From NCBI RefSeq assembly GCF_018736145.1, contig NZ_CP059997.1:457501-521500 (forward strand): a DNA stretch of 64,000 nt, given 5' to 3'. The number at the start of each line of letters is the position of its first letter. Within the stretch, counting starts at the first letter, position 1. The position numbers were made by a program, and so were the translations under genes. The notes beneath the pieces were generated by a model. That model worked only from the letters and a program-made list of their open reading frames with translations, was not told the DNA's origin and did not search any database. This document shows positions 6,513 to 15,641 of this stretch, in pieces. Source of the stretch: Amycolatopsis sp. CA-230715. GTDB taxonomy: Bacteria; Actinomycetota; Actinomycetes; Mycobacteriales; Pseudonocardiaceae.

Positions 6513-9023
6513 CTACTCGTCGTCTTCGTCGGCGGGCGGGGCGTCGCCGCCGCGGATCATGAAGAGCACGCCGTCCAGCTCCTCGGGCTTGATCAGCACG
6601 TCCCGCGCCTTCGAGCCCTCCGACGGGCCGACCACGCCCCTGCTCTCCAGCAGGTCCATCAGCCGTCCCGCCTTGGCGAAACCGACGCGGAGCTTGCGCT
6701 GCAGCATCGACGTCGACCCGAACTGCGAGGTCACGATCAGCTCCGCGGCCTGCAGGAGCACGTCGAGGTCGTCGCCGATGTCGGGGTCGATTTCCTTCTT
6801 CTCGCCCGCCTTCTGCGCGGTGACCCCGTCGGTGTATTCGGGCTGCGCCTGGTCCTTGGTGAAGTTGACGATCGCGGAGATCTCGTCGTCACCGACGAAC
6901 GCGCCCTGGATGCGGACCGGTTTCCCGGCGCCCATCGGCAGGTACAGCGCGTCGCCCATGCCGATCAGCTTCTCCGCGCCCGGCTGGTCGAGGATGACCC
7001 GCGAGTCGGTGAGCGAGGAGGTCGCGAACGCCAGCCGGGACGGCACGTTCGTCTTGATCAGGCCGGTCACCACGTCGACCGACGGGCGCTGCGTCGCGAG
7101 CACCAGGTGGATCCCGGCGGCACGCGCCTTCTGCGTGATCCGGACGATCGCGTCCTCGACGTCGCGCGGCGCGGTCATCATCAGGTCGGCGAGCTCGTCG
7201 ACGATCGCCATGATGTACGGGTACGGCCGGTACTCGCGCTCGCTGCCCGGCGGCGCGGTGATCTCGCCGGAGCGGACCTTCTTGTTGAAGTCGTCGATGT
7301 GGCGGACCCGGTTGGCCTGCATGTCCTGGTAGCGCTGCTCCATCTCCTCCACCAGCCAGGCCAGCGCGGCGGCGGCCTTCTTCGGCTGGGTGATGATGGG
7401 CGTGATCAGGTGCGGGATGCCTTCGTACGGGGTCAGTTCGACCATCTTCGGGTCGATCAGGATCATCCGGCACTCGTCCGGCGTCGCCCGCGCCAGCAGC
7501 GAGACCAGCATCGAGTTGACGAAGCTCGACTTACCGGATCCGGTGGACCCCGCGACCAGCAGGTGCGGCATCTTCGTCAGGTTCGCGGTGACGAAATCGC
7601 CCTCGATGTCCTTGCCGAGCCCGATGACCATCGGGTGGTTGTCCTTGGCCGCCTTCGACGAGCGGAGCACGTCGCCGAGCCGCACCATCTCGCGGTCGGA
7701 GTTCGGCACCTCGATGCCCACCGCGGACTTGCCGGGGATCGGCGCCAGCAGGCGCACGTTGTCGGTGGCCACCGCGTAGGCGATGTTCTTCGTCAGCGCG
7801 GTGATCTTTTCGACCTTCACGCCGGGGCCCAGCTCGACCTCGTACCGGGTGACCGTCGGCCCTCGGGTGAAGCCGGTGACCTGGGCGTCCACATTGAACT
7901 GTTCGAGGACGCCGGTGATCGCCTCGATCATCGCGTCGTTGGCCTTGCTGCGGGTCTTCGGCGCGTCCCCGAGGGTCAGCAGCTCCGCGGACGGCAGCTG
8001 GTAGTCGCCTTCGACCGTGCGCGTGACGGAGAGCGCGGGCTCCGGCTTCGGCTGCTTCTTCTCGGCGACCGGTTTCGGCGGCTTCGGCGGTTTGACCGGC
8101 GTCGGCGGCTCCGCGAGCGCGGCGTCGATGTCGAGCTGCGCGCCATCGGCGTCACCACTGGCCTGCCGCCGCCGCGACGGTTTGCGCAGGCGCACCGACT
8201 TCGGGTCCGCCTCGGTGACGGCGGCGCGTTCGTCGGCGATGGCCTGCCGTTCGGCTTCGGCCTCCTCGATCTCGTCCTCGTCGAGACCCCAGGTGCGCAG
8301 CCGGTGCGGGATCTGGTTCACCGGCGTGCCGGTGAACACCAGCACGCCGAACCCGAGCGCCAATATCAGCAGCGGCGCGGCGACCCAGGTGGTGACGCCC
8401 TTCGCGAGCATCCCGCCGGAGAGGTAGCCGAGCACGCCGCCCGCGTACATCTGGCCGTCGAGATCGGTGGGCTGGCGCAGGAACAGGTGGAGCAGGCCGA
8501 GCACCGCGAGGACGACCAGCAGCGAGCCGATCACCATCCGCGGCCGCGTTTCCGGGCGAGGCTCCGAGCGCATCAGCGCGATCGCGGCGACCAGCAGCAC
8601 CAGCGGCACGGTGACCGAGCCCGCGCCGAACACGGTCCGCGCGGCGACCTGCACCCAGCCGCCGATCGGGCCAGCGGCCTGCCACCAGACGCCGACGGCG
8701 GTGACGATGCCGAGCGCGATCATGCCGAGCGCGAGCCCGTCCCTGCGGTGCTCGGCCTCGAGGTCACGGGTGCGGCCGACGGTGCGCGCCAGGCTGCCCA
8801 CGCCGCGCGCGAGCAGCGTCCAGCCGCCGCGGACGGCGCGGCTGAAACCGCCGGAGGACCGCCTGGCCGGCGCGCGCTTGGCGGCGGGTTTGCGAGCAGC
8901 GGGTTTGCGGGCGGCCGGGCGCGACGACGAGCGGGTACCACTCTTGCGCGGCGCCCCCTTGCCCTTGGCGCCGCCGGTGCTCCTCGCCGTGCTCCGTCTG
9001 GTTGCAGTCGACCCGCTAGCCAT
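6513..9023 (-). CDS. ftsK: DNA translocase FtsK/SpoIIIE
   Basis: An 836-residue membrane-anchored DNA pump that acts at the division septum to clear chromosome termini. A basic, Ala/Lys/Arg-rich N-terminus is followed by four hydrophobic segments (about residues 85-225), a charged linker with PKP repeats, the RecA-like motor with Walker A AGSTGSGKS near residue 490 and the motor motif LADLMMTA, and a C-terminal gamma winged helix (QFGSTSMLQRKLRVGFAKAGRLMD) that reads polar sequences. The ATG at 9023 is chosen over one seven codons upstream because TACCGT stands 7 nt before it, the leaderless arrangement seen repeatedly here. Divergent from plsC. In actinobacteria ftsK commonly lies downstream of dapA and rnj; here about 8 kb of other genes intervene. 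Confidence 0.95.
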   Translation of the reverse strand: MASGSTATRRSTARSTGGAKGKGAPRKSGTRSSSRPAARKPAARKPAAKRAPARRSSGGFSRAVRGGWTLLARGVGSLARTVGRTRDLEAEHRRDGLALGMIALGIVTAVGVWWQAAGPIGGWVQVAARTVFGAGSVTVPLVLLVAAIALMRSEPRPETRPRMVIGSLLVVLAVLGLLHLFLRQPTDLDGQMYAGGVLGYLSGGMLAKGVTTWVAAPLLILALGFGVLVFTGTPVNQIPHRLRTWGLDEDEIEEAEAERQAIADERAAVTEADPKSVRLRKPSRRRQASGDADGAQLDIDAALAEPPTPVKPPKPPKPVAEKKQPKPEPALSVTRTVEGDYQLPSAELLTLGDAPKTRSKANDAMIEAITGVLEQFNVDAQVTGFTRGPTVTRYEVELGPGVKVEKITALTKNIAYAVATDNVRLLAPIPGKSAVGIEVPNSDREMVRLGDVLRSSKAAKDNHPMVIGLGKDIEGDFVTANLTKMPHLLVAGSTGSGKSSFVNSMLVSLLARATPDECRMILIDPKMVELTPYEGIPHLITPIITQPKKAAAALAWLVEEMEQRYQDMQANRVRHIDDFNKKVRSGEITAPPGSEREYRPYPYIMAIVDELADLMMTAPRDVEDAIVRITQKARAAGIHLVLATQRPSVDVVTGLIKTNVPSRLAFATSSLTDSRVILDQPGAEKLIGMGDALYLPMGAGKPVRIQGAFVGDDEISAIVNFTKDQAQPEYTDGVTAQKAGEKKEIDPDIGDDLDVLLQAAELIVTSQFGSTSMLQRKLRVGFAKAGRLMDLLESRGVVGPSEGSKARDVLIKPEELDGVLFMIRGGDAPPADEDDE

Positions 9024-9030
9024 GCCCTCT

Positions 9031-9036
9031 ACGGTA
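9031..9036 (-). promoter_or_regulatory. -10 TACCGT of ftsK (leaderless start)
   Basis: TACCGT on the minus strand, 7 nt before the ATG at 9023; it decides the ftsK start. Confidence 0.55.
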
Positions 9037-9133
9037 ACCGCCATTTCCCTCTCGTCACTGCTGCCACTCCGGTCTCATGCCCATCACGGACGGCGAAACC
9101 GGCGTGCGGACGGGGCCGTGGCATGCTCGTGCC

Positions 9134-9937
9134 ATGTTCGCGCTGCACCAGGACCGAAACCCCGGCCGCGCCCCGGCGATCTGGCGGACGATGCTCACCA
9201 TCGACCGGGGGCTGGTCAACTTCGTCGGCAAGCTCCGCGTCACCGGCGGGGTACCGCCCGAGCTGCGCCGGCGCCCGCTGCTGATGGCCGCCAACCACAT
9301 CGGCGTCTTCGACGCGTTCGTCCTGATGGCGGCGTGCAAGCGGATCGGCATCGACCCGAGGTTCATGCTCGCGGGCGGCATCCTCGACATGCCGCTGTTC
9401 GGCCCCGCGCTCCGGCAGAGCGGGCACCTCCGGATCGACCGGGGCAAGGCCGACGCGGTGGGCCAGTTCGCCGACGCGGTCGAGGCGATGCGCACCACCC
9501 GCGACCCGATCGTCGTCTACCCCGAGGGCCGGATCAGCCACGACCCCGGCCTGTGGCCGGAGCGCGGGAAGACCGGCGCCGCCAGGCTCGCGCTCGCCGC
9601 GGGCGTCCCGGTGATCCCGATCAGCCAGTGGGGCGCGCACGAGGCCGTCTATTGGGGCACCGAGAAGGTCGCCGGGCCCGCCGACATCGTCCCGCTGGCC
9701 CGCTCCGGACTCAGCGCGCCGTTGCGCAGGCCGACGTTCCGGGTCCACTTCGGCAAACCGGTCGACCTCTCCGGCGTCGAGCCGGACCGCCCCGGCGCCG
9801 GGGTGCGGGCCCACGCGAAGATCATGCAGGCCATCACCGACGGGCTGGTGCCGCTGCGCGCGGGCGAGCTGGACCGCCCACGCTTCCACGACCCGACCAG
9901 GCCGACCGACACGGTGAGCCCCTGGAAGCGCCACTGA
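9134..9937 (+). CDS. 1-acyl-glycerol-3-phosphate acyltransferase (PlsC family)
   Basis: A 267-residue lysophospholipid acyltransferase, membrane-associated, that transfers an acyl chain to lysophosphatidate or a related lysolipid. The catalytic HX4D box is present as NHIGVFDAF and the acyl-acceptor box as VVYPEGRISHDPG; a third region, GVPVIPISQWGAHE, matches block IV. The ATG at 9134 begins a normal-length protein; a longer frame back to 9077 adds 19 unconserved residues. Divergent from ftsK with about 110 bp between starts. It could function in phospholipid synthesis or in acylating a mannolipid, and the sequence alone does not separate these. Confidence 0.88.
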   Translation: MFALHQDRNPGRAPAIWRTMLTIDRGLVNFVGKLRVTGGVPPELRRRPLLMAANHIGVFDAFVLMAACKRIGIDPRFMLAGGILDMPLFGPALRQSGHLRIDRGKADAVGQFADAVEAMRTTRDPIVVYPEGRISHDPGLWPERGKTGAARLALAAGVPVIPISQWGAHEAVYWGTEKVAGPADIVPLARSGLSAPLRRPTFRVHFGKPVDLSGVEPDRPGAGVRAHAKIMQAITDGLVPLRAGELDRPRFHDPTRPTDTVSPWKRH

Positions 9938-9978
9938 CGGGCGCCGTCCGGATCATGGGACGGCGGGAACGGGCCGCC

Positions 9979-9984
9979 TACAGT
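9979..9984 (+). promoter_or_regulatory. -10 TACAGT of the wrbA-like gene
   Basis: TACAGT, 7 nt before the GTG at 9992; no Shine-Dalgarno is present, so a leaderless transcript is likely. Confidence 0.55.
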
Positions 9985-9991
9985 CGGGGCG

Positions 9992-10603
9992 GTGAGCACT
10001 CGCATCCTCGTCGTCTACTACAGCGCCACCGGGAACACCGCGGCACTGGCCGAAGCGCTGGCCGACGGCGCGCGTGACGGTGGCGCGGAGGTCCGGGTCC
10101 GCACGGTCGCCGAGACCGCGCCGCCGGAGGCCGTGGCGAGCAACCCGCGCTGGCGGGCGTGGGTCGACGCCGGGCCGCACGCCGAGCTGGCGACGCTCGG
10201 CGATCTCGAGTGGGCCGACGGGCTCGCGGTGGGCAGCCCGACGCGGTTCGGCGGGCCAGCGAGCCAGCTGAAGGCCTACCTCGACACCACCGGCGGCCTC
10301 TGGGCGAAGGGCAAGCTGGTGAACAAGGTCGCGACCTCGTTCACCACCTCGTCGACGGCCCACGGCGGGCTCGAATCGACGGTGCTGGCGATCAACAACG
10401 CCTTCTACCACTGGGGCGCGATCGTGCTCCCGCTCGGCTACACCGACCCGCACCTGCTCGAATCCGGCAACCCGTACGGCGGTTCGTTCGTGTCGAGGTC
10501 GTCGGCGGCGCCGGACGAAACCGCGCTGAGCGCACTCCGCCTTCAAGGTAACCGCCTAGCTCTGATCAGCGGTTATGTCGCACGGGGCGTGGCCGACCGC
10601 TGA
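9992..10603 (+). CDS. wrbA: WrbA-like NAD(P)H:quinone oxidoreductase
   Basis: A 203-residue flavodoxin-like protein of the WrbA family, a cytoplasmic FMN enzyme that reduces quinones by two electrons and protects against redox cycling. The FMN phosphate loop YYSATGNTAALAEAL is at residues 9-23, GSPTRFGGPASQLKAYLD is the conserved central loop, and FTTSSTAHGGLESTVL is the second FMN contact region. Length is standard. The GTG start is supported by TACAGT 7 nt upstream. It stands alone between plsC and an exporter gene. Confidence 0.88.
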   Translation: MSTRILVVYYSATGNTAALAEALADGARDGGAEVRVRTVAETAPPEAVASNPRWRAWVDAGPHAELATLGDLEWADGLAVGSPTRFGGPASQLKAYLDTTGGLWAKGKLVNKVATSFTTSSTAHGGLESTVLAINNAFYHWGAIVLPLGYTDPHLLESGNPYGGSFVSRSSAAPDETALSALRLQGNRLALISGYVARGVADR

Positions 10604-10632
10604 ATTCGGTCGCCACCTGCGAAAACGGTGGC

Positions 10633-10638
10633 TACTCT
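10633..10638 (+). promoter_or_regulatory. -10 TACTCT of the EamA gene
   Basis: TACTCT, 7 nt before the GTG at 10646; it favours that GTG over the one at 10628. Confidence 0.5.
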
Positions 10639-10645
10639 CGCGCAC

Positions 10646-11596
10646 GTGAGCATTCCCGTCGCACCATTGCCCCGCGTCCGATCACAGCAGCGCGGCACCG
10701 TCCTGATCCTGGTCGCGTCGTTCTTCTTCGGCAGCTCCGGGGTGATCGGGAAACCGGCGATGCTGGCCGGGCTGTCCCCGGAGCAGGTCGCCGCCGCGCG
10801 GATCGGGCTGGCCGCCGTCATCCTGTTCGCGCTGGTCGGGCTCATCCGGCCCCGGTCGCTGCGGGTGCGACGGGGCGACTGGCCGCTGCTGCTCGGCTAC
10901 GGGCTGCTCGGCGTCGCCGGGGCGCAGCTGTGCTACTTCATCGCCGCGGGCCGGATCCCGGTCGGCATCGCGATCCTGCTCGAATTCACCTCGCCGGTGC
11001 TGGTCGCGCTGTGGGTCCGCTTCGCCCGCCGCACGAAGCTGCCCGTGCCGATGTGGGGCGGGATCGCGCTCGCGATGGCCGGGCTCGTACTGGTCGCGCA
11101 GGTGTGGGAGGGCGACGGCGTCGACCTGCTCGGCCTGCTCGCGGGCCTCGGGGCGGCGGTGTGCGCGATGGCCTACTTCCTGCTCAGCGAGCGCGCGGGG
11201 GACGACAGGGACCCGATCGGGCTGGTGACCTGGGGCATGGCAATCGGCGGAGCCGGGGTGTGCGTCGTCGCGCCGCCGTGGACGCTGCCCGCCGCCGTGC
11301 TCACCACGCCCGCCTCGTTCGGGCCGTGGCACCCGCCGGTGTGGGCGCTGCTGGTGGCGGTGGCGCTGCTGTCCACCGCGCTCGCCTACCTGCTCGGCAC
11401 GACCGCCCTGCGGCACCTGCCCGCCTCGGTCGGCAGCGTGCTCGCGCTGATGGAGCCGGTGGTCGCCACGGTGCTCGCGTGGGTGCTGCTCGGCGAACAG
11501 CTCACCTGGATCCAGGTGGCTGGCGCGGCGGTGCTGCTGACCGGCGCCGTGATCGTCCAGCTGAACCCGCCGCGCGGCGAGCCCGTCACCCGCTGA
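10646..11596 (+). CDS. EamA/DMT-family permease
   Basis: A 316-residue inner-membrane protein of the drug/metabolite transporter superfamily with ten hydrophobic segments arranged as two EamA repeats (first about residues 15-145, second about 160-305). Signatures include the end of repeat two, LPASVGSVLALMEPVVATVLAWVLLGEQLT. Such proteins usually export amino acids, purines or other metabolites (RhtA-like). The GTG at 10646 is chosen from the upstream TACTCT hexamer. The 3' end overlaps the convergent DUF305 gene by 11 bp. Substrate not predictable. Confidence 0.85.
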   Translation: MSIPVAPLPRVRSQQRGTVLILVASFFFGSSGVIGKPAMLAGLSPEQVAAARIGLAAVILFALVGLIRPRSLRVRRGDWPLLLGYGLLGVAGAQLCYFIAAGRIPVGIAILLEFTSPVLVALWVRFARRTKLPVPMWGGIALAMAGLVLVAQVWEGDGVDLLGLLAGLGAAVCAMAYFLLSERAGDDRDPIGLVTWGMAIGGAGVCVVAPPWTLPAAVLTTPASFGPWHPPVWALLVAVALLSTALAYLLGTTALRHLPASVGSVLALMEPVVATVLAWVLLGEQLTWIQVAGAAVLLTGAVIVQLNPPRGEPVTR

Positions 11597-12116
11597 ACGC
11601 GCCGAGTTCGGCGAGTTCGGCCTGCTGCGCCTGGACGAGGCGGGACGCGATGTCCTTGGCGCGCGGATCGCCGCCGTGCGCGAGCTGGTCCTCGGCCAGC
11701 CGTCCCGCGTCGCGTTCGTGCTCGGCCATCGCCAGCGCGAACCCGCGGTCGAACGCGGGTCCGGTCGTGGCGCGCAGTTCGTCGATCTTCGCCTCCGTGA
11801 GCACGCCCGGCTTCCCGTGGCCGAGGCCAGGGTCCTCCGGCGCGGGCTGACCCCACGCCTCGAGCAGCGCGGAAAGCTCGGCGATCTGCGGTTCGCGCAC
11901 GTCCTCGATGCGCTGGGCGAGCGCCTTCACGCGCCCTGCCTTTTCGACGGCGAGCGCCGCCAGGTCGACGGCTTGCTGGTGGTGCGGGATGAGCGCGGTC
12001 GCGAAGGCGACGTCGGCGCCGGTGAAGGACGGCGCGGCCGGTGCTTCCGGCGGCGGTTCCGCGGTGCAGCCCGCGAGAACCAATACCACGGCGATCGCGG
12101 CGCGACGAAGAACCAC
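11586..12116 (-). CDS. DUF305 lipoprotein (probable copper-binding)
   Basis: A 176-residue exported lipoprotein with a DUF305 (ferritin-like four-helix) domain. The lipobox LAGC places the lipidated cysteine at residue 17. The family motif ALIPHHQQAVDLA with His45-His46, and MAEHERDAGR later on, supply His/Met ligands. Some DUF305 proteins (for example CopM) bind copper in the periplasm. GGGAGG lies 7 nt before the GTG at 12116. It is divergent from a DUF4396 gene, and between them lies a palindrome of the CsoR copper-sensor type, so copper handling outside the membrane is a reasonable inference. The 3' end overlaps the convergent EamA gene. Confidence 0.85.
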   Translation of the reverse strand: MVLRRAAIAVVLVLAGCTAEPPPEAPAAPSFTGADVAFATALIPHHQQAVDLAALAVEKAGRVKALAQRIEDVREPQIAELSALLEAWGQPAPEDPGLGHGKPGVLTEAKIDELRATTGPAFDRGFALAMAEHERDAGRLAEDQLAHGGDPRAKDIASRLVQAQQAELAELGAFSG

Positions 12117-12231
12117 GGCCCATCCTCCCGGCTCGACAACCGGACCAGGTTCGCAGAACGGATTTTTCGGAAGACATCCGGGGTAACCGGAACAAAGCGG
12201 GGAACGCCGGGGTTGCACCGAGCAGGACGAC

Positions 12232-12248
12232 ATACCCCCTGGGGGTAT
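12232..12248. promoter_or_regulatory. CsoR/RcnR-type operator palindrome
   Basis: ATACCCCCTGGGGGTAT: perfect 8-bp arms around one T. G/C tract flanked by ATA/TAT is the form bound by CsoR-family copper or nickel/cobalt sensors. It lies between divergent DUF305 and DUF4396 genes, ending 15 nt before the DUF4396 ATG, so it would cover its promoter. No csoR gene is inside the window. Confidence 0.8.
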
Positions 12249-12263
12249 ACAGAGGAGGCGATC

Positions 12264-12713
12264 ATGGATCACGCGCTCACCCGGCAAGCGATCTCGGCGA
12301 CGTTGCACTGCTTGACCGGCTGCGCCATCGGCGAGGTGCTCGGCCTGGTGATCGGGACCGCCTTCGGCTGGTCGAACCTGCCCACGGTGGTGCTCTCGAT
12401 CGCGCTCGCCTTCGTGTTCGGCTACTCGCTTTCGATCCGTTCCGTGCTCGGGTCGGGCCTGTCGCTGCGCCGTGCGATCGGCATCGCGCTGGCCGCCGAC
12501 ACGCTGTCCATCGCCACCATGGAGATCGTCGACAACGGCGTGATGGTCGTGCTGCCGGGGGCGATGAACGCGGGGCTGGTGAACGCGATGTTCTGGATCG
12601 GCATGGTCGTCTCGCTCGCGATCGCGTTCGTGGTGACGGTGCCGGTGAACCGCTGGCTGATCGGCAGGGGCAAGGGCCACGCGGTCATGCACGCCCACCA
12701 CGCCGGGCACTGA
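12264..12713 (+). CDS. DUF4396 membrane protein
   Basis: A 149-residue integral membrane protein with a DUF4396 domain and four hydrophobic segments (about residues 17-35, 40-60, 72-90 and 105-130). The hydrophilic tail RGKGHAVMHAHHAGH is rich in His and Met, a metal-ligand composition. GAGGAGG lies 5 nt before the ATG. The CsoR-type palindrome immediately upstream predicts induction by copper (or a related ion), and the divergent DUF305 lipoprotein is probably coregulated. DUF4396 has no established biochemical role; a metal exporter, chaperone or membrane anchor are all possible. Confidence 0.82.
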   Translation: MDHALTRQAISATLHCLTGCAIGEVLGLVIGTAFGWSNLPTVVLSIALAFVFGYSLSIRSVLGSGLSLRRAIGIALAADTLSIATMEIVDNGVMVVLPGAMNAGLVNAMFWIGMVVSLAIAFVVTVPVNRWLIGRGKGHAVMHAHHAGH

Positions 12714-12796
12714 CTCCCTGGCGCGCCACTGGTCAAATCCCCGGCCGTGGTGCGAGAATCCCGCGATCTTGATCAGCGGCGCGCCGAGGAGGGCCG

Positions 12797-14164
12797 ATGG
12801 CTTCCGGGACACCGACGGACACCGAGGGGCTCCGCCCGGCGCTGCGGCAGCGCCACGTGCGCATGATCGCGCTCGGCGGGATCATCGGCGCCAGCCTGTT
12901 CATCGGCAGCGGGGCGGTGATCCACACCGTCGGCCCGGCGGCGGTGCTCTCCTACGCGCTCGGCGGCCTGCTGGTCGTGCTCGTGATGCGCATGCTCGGC
13001 GAGATGGCGGCGGCCAAGCCGCGGCTGGGCTCGTTCATGGAGTACGCCACGGAATCGCTCGGCGGCTGGGCCGGGTTCACCATCGGCTGGCTCTATTGGT
13101 ACTTCTGGGTCGGCGTCGTCGCGTTCGAAGCGGTCGCGGGCGCGAAGATCCTCTCCGGCTGGATCACCGTGGTGCCGCAGTGGGTGTTCGCGCTGTGCCT
13201 GATGCTCCTGCTGACGCTGACCAACCTGGCCTCGGCGCGGTCCTTCGGCGAGACCGAGTTCTGGCTCGCCTCGGTCAAGGTCGCCACGATCGTGATCTTC
13301 CTGGTGATCGGCGCGCTGTTCGTGCTCGGGCTCTGGCCGGGCGCGTCGTTCTCGGTCGGCAACCTCGGGCTCGACGGGTTCTTCGCGGGCGGCGGGTTCT
13401 CCGTCGTGCACGGTGTGGTGATCGTGATCTTCTCCTACTTCGGCGCCGAGATCGTGACGATCGCCGCCGCGGAATCCGCCGAGCCCGCGAAGGCGGTGCA
13501 AAAGGCCACGAACACCACGGTGTGGCGGGTGATCCTGTTCTACGTCGGATCGGTCGCGCTGATCGTGATGATCACGCCGTGGCGCGACGTGCCGTCCGAG
13601 ACCAGCCCGTTCGCCGCCGCCTTCGGCCGGTTCGGCATCCCCGCCGCCGAAACGATCGTCAGCGTCGTGGTGCTGACGGCGGCGCTGTCCGTGCTGAATT
13701 CGGGGCTCTACACCGCCTCGCGCATGCTGTTCGCGCTGCGGCGGCACGGCTGGGCGCCGAAGTGGATCGCGGACACCAACGCGCGCGGCGTGCCGTGGAA
13801 GGCGATCCTGCTGTCCACCGTGGTCGGTTACGTAGCGGTGGCAATGAACTACGTTTCACCTGATCAGGTGTTCTACTTCATCATCAACTCGGCAGGCGCT
13901 GTCGCGTTGTTCGTCTACGCGATCATCGCGGGCTCCCAGCTCCGGATGCGCAAAAAGCTCGAAGCCGAGTCGCCGGAATTGCTGAAACTGCGCATGTGGG
14001 GCTACCCGTGGCTCAGCTGGGTGACACTCGCCGGGATCCTGTTCGTGGTGGTGTCCATGGTGTTCGTCAAGGACGCGCGCTCCCAGTTACTACTGAGCGT
14101 GATCAGCCTCGTCGCCATTCTCGGGATCTATCTCATGGTGCGACGCTCCCGCCACGCCGCGTAA
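12797..14164 (+). CDS. amino-acid permease (APC family, GabP-like)
   Basis: A 455-residue permease of the amino acid-polyamine-organocation superfamily with 12 hydrophobic segments. The signature MIALGGIIGASLFIGSG (about residues 23-39) is the unwound TM1 that contacts the amino-acid carboxylate, and EIVTIAAAESAEPAKAVQKA in the middle is typical of the GabP/AroP/CycA branch. GAGGAGG precedes the ATG. Gamma-aminobutyrate is the commonest annotation for this subgroup, but specificity cannot be read from the sequence. Its stop codon TAA also forms the start of the -10 hexamer of the following gene. Confidence 0.88.
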   Translation: MASGTPTDTEGLRPALRQRHVRMIALGGIIGASLFIGSGAVIHTVGPAAVLSYALGGLLVVLVMRMLGEMAAAKPRLGSFMEYATESLGGWAGFTIGWLYWYFWVGVVAFEAVAGAKILSGWITVVPQWVFALCLMLLLTLTNLASARSFGETEFWLASVKVATIVIFLVIGALFVLGLWPGASFSVGNLGLDGFFAGGGFSVVHGVVIVIFSYFGAEIVTIAAAESAEPAKAVQKATNTTVWRVILFYVGSVALIVMITPWRDVPSETSPFAAAFGRFGIPAAETIVSVVVLTAALSVLNSGLYTASRMLFALRRHGWAPKWIADTNARGVPWKAILLSTVVGYVAVAMNYVSPDQVFYFIINSAGAVALFVYAIIAGSQLRMRKKLEAESPELLKLRMWGYPWLSWVTLAGILFVVVSMVFVKDARSQLLLSVISLVAILGIYLMVRRSRHAA

Positions 14165-14167
14165 GGT
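14162..14167 (+). promoter_or_regulatory. -10 TAAGGT of the GH30 gene
   Basis: TAAGGT overlaps the permease stop codon and is 7 nt from the GTG at 14175; a leaderless start independent of the permease transcript. Confidence 0.5.
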
Positions 14168-14174
14168 CTGGCGG

Positions 14175-15641
14175 GTGGTGGACCTCAGACTGGCCTTCCT
14201 CGTCCTGTCCGTGTGCGTCTTCGCCACCGCCTGCACGGCCGACGACGTCGCACCCCCGTCGGGGGGTGCCGCACCCCCCTCCGGGGCGGTCCCGTCCTGG
14301 CTCACGACCGCGGACGGTGACCAGCGCCTGGCACTGGGCCCGTCGACGAACTGGGTGGACGGCCCCGGCTCGGGGACGACGGTCACCGTGCACCCGGAGT
14401 CGGCCCGCCAAACCATGCGAGGCTTCGGCGCCTCGTTCACCGACTCCTCCGCCGATCTCGTCGCCGCCTCGCCGCGCCGCGACGAACTGATGACCGCCCT
14501 GTTCGACCCCGTTCGCGGAATCGGGCTCACCGCGCTGCGCCAGCCGATGGGGGCCTCGGACTTCTCGACCACCTTCTCGACCTACGACGACGTGCGGCCG
14601 GGCGAATTCGACTGGCAGCTCAAGAAGTTCAGCATCGACCGCGACCGCAGGAACGTCCTCCCGCTGCTGCGCCAGGCGGCGGCGCTCAGCCCGGCGCTGA
14701 AGGTCATGGCGACGCCGTGGTCCCCGCCGGCGTGGATGAAGGACAGCGGCAGCCTCACCGGCGGCAAGCTCAACGCCGCCGCCTTCCACACCTACGCCCA
14801 GTACTTCGTCCGGTTCGTGCGCGCCTACGCCGACGCCGGGATCCGCGTGGACGCCGTGACACCGCAGAACGAACCGACCATGTCCTCCCCCGAGTACCCG
14901 AGCGCGCAGATGACCCCGAGCGCGCAGGCCGCGTTCATCGGCAACGACCTCGGGCCCGCGCTGAAGGCGGCGGGACTGGACACCCGCATCCTCGCCTACG
15001 ACCACAACTGGTCCGATGTGGACTATCCGAAGTCCGTGCTGGACAACGCGAAGGCGCGCGGGTTCGTCGACGGGGTCGCGTTCCACTGCTATCAGGGCGA
15101 TCCCGCCGCGCAGCAGGAGGTGCTGGACCGCTACCCCGGGATCGGCGTGCACCTCACCGAGTGCAGCAGCACCCAGAACTCCTCCGACGACAAGGGTTTC
15201 TCGGACACCCTGCTGTGGCAGGCCGAGCACCTCCTGATCGAGGGCACGCGCACCGGCGCGTCCTCCGTGCTCGCCTGGAACGTCGCGCTCGACGCCGCGA
15301 ACGGCCCGGCGCGGGGCTGGTGCCGCAACTGCACCGGGCTGCTCACCGTGGACCCGAAGGTCCCCTCCGGCGTCCGGTTCAACGCCGCGTACTACGTGCT
15401 CGGCCACGCGGGCAAGTTCGTCGTGCCGGGCGCGGTGCGGGTCGACTCGGCGACCGAGGGCGGGGACGGGCTCGAGTCCACCGCGTTCCGCAACCCGGAC
15501 GGCCTGCTGTCGGTGATCGTGCTCAACACCGGCGAAGCGCGCACGTTCGACCTCTCGCTCGGCGGACGGCACACCACCGTTTCGCTGCCCGCCCGGTCGA
15601 TGGCCACCTACCGGATCGCTCAGCCGCAGCCGGGCGGCTGA
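14175..15641 (+). CDS. secreted glycoside hydrolase family 30
   Basis: A 488-residue exported retaining beta-glycosidase of family GH30, related to glucosylceramidase and beta-1,6-glucanases. An N-terminal hydrophobic stretch ends at Cys20 (VFATAC), so it may be a lipoprotein, although the lipobox is imperfect. The TIM barrel shows RGFGASFTDSSADL (82-95), the acid/base Glu233 in TPQNEPT, and the nucleophile Glu329 in HLTECSS; a beta-sandwich domain forms the last 80 residues. The sugar target is unknown. A second GTG at 14178 is equally possible. The final 22 bp overlap the convergent VWA gene. Confidence 0.92.
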   Translation: MVDLRLAFLVLSVCVFATACTADDVAPPSGGAAPPSGAVPSWLTTADGDQRLALGPSTNWVDGPGSGTTVTVHPESARQTMRGFGASFTDSSADLVAASPRRDELMTALFDPVRGIGLTALRQPMGASDFSTTFSTYDDVRPGEFDWQLKKFSIDRDRRNVLPLLRQAAALSPALKVMATPWSPPAWMKDSGSLTGGKLNAAAFHTYAQYFVRFVRAYADAGIRVDAVTPQNEPTMSSPEYPSAQMTPSAQAAFIGNDLGPALKAAGLDTRILAYDHNWSDVDYPKSVLDNAKARGFVDGVAFHCYQGDPAAQQEVLDRYPGIGVHLTECSSTQNSSDDKGFSDTLLWQAEHLLIEGTRTGASSVLAWNVALDAANGPARGWCRNCTGLLTVDPKVPSGVRFNAAYYVLGHAGKFVVPGAVRVDSATEGGDGLESTAFRNPDGLLSVIVLNTGEARTFDLSLGGRHTTVSLPARSMATYRIAQPQPGG

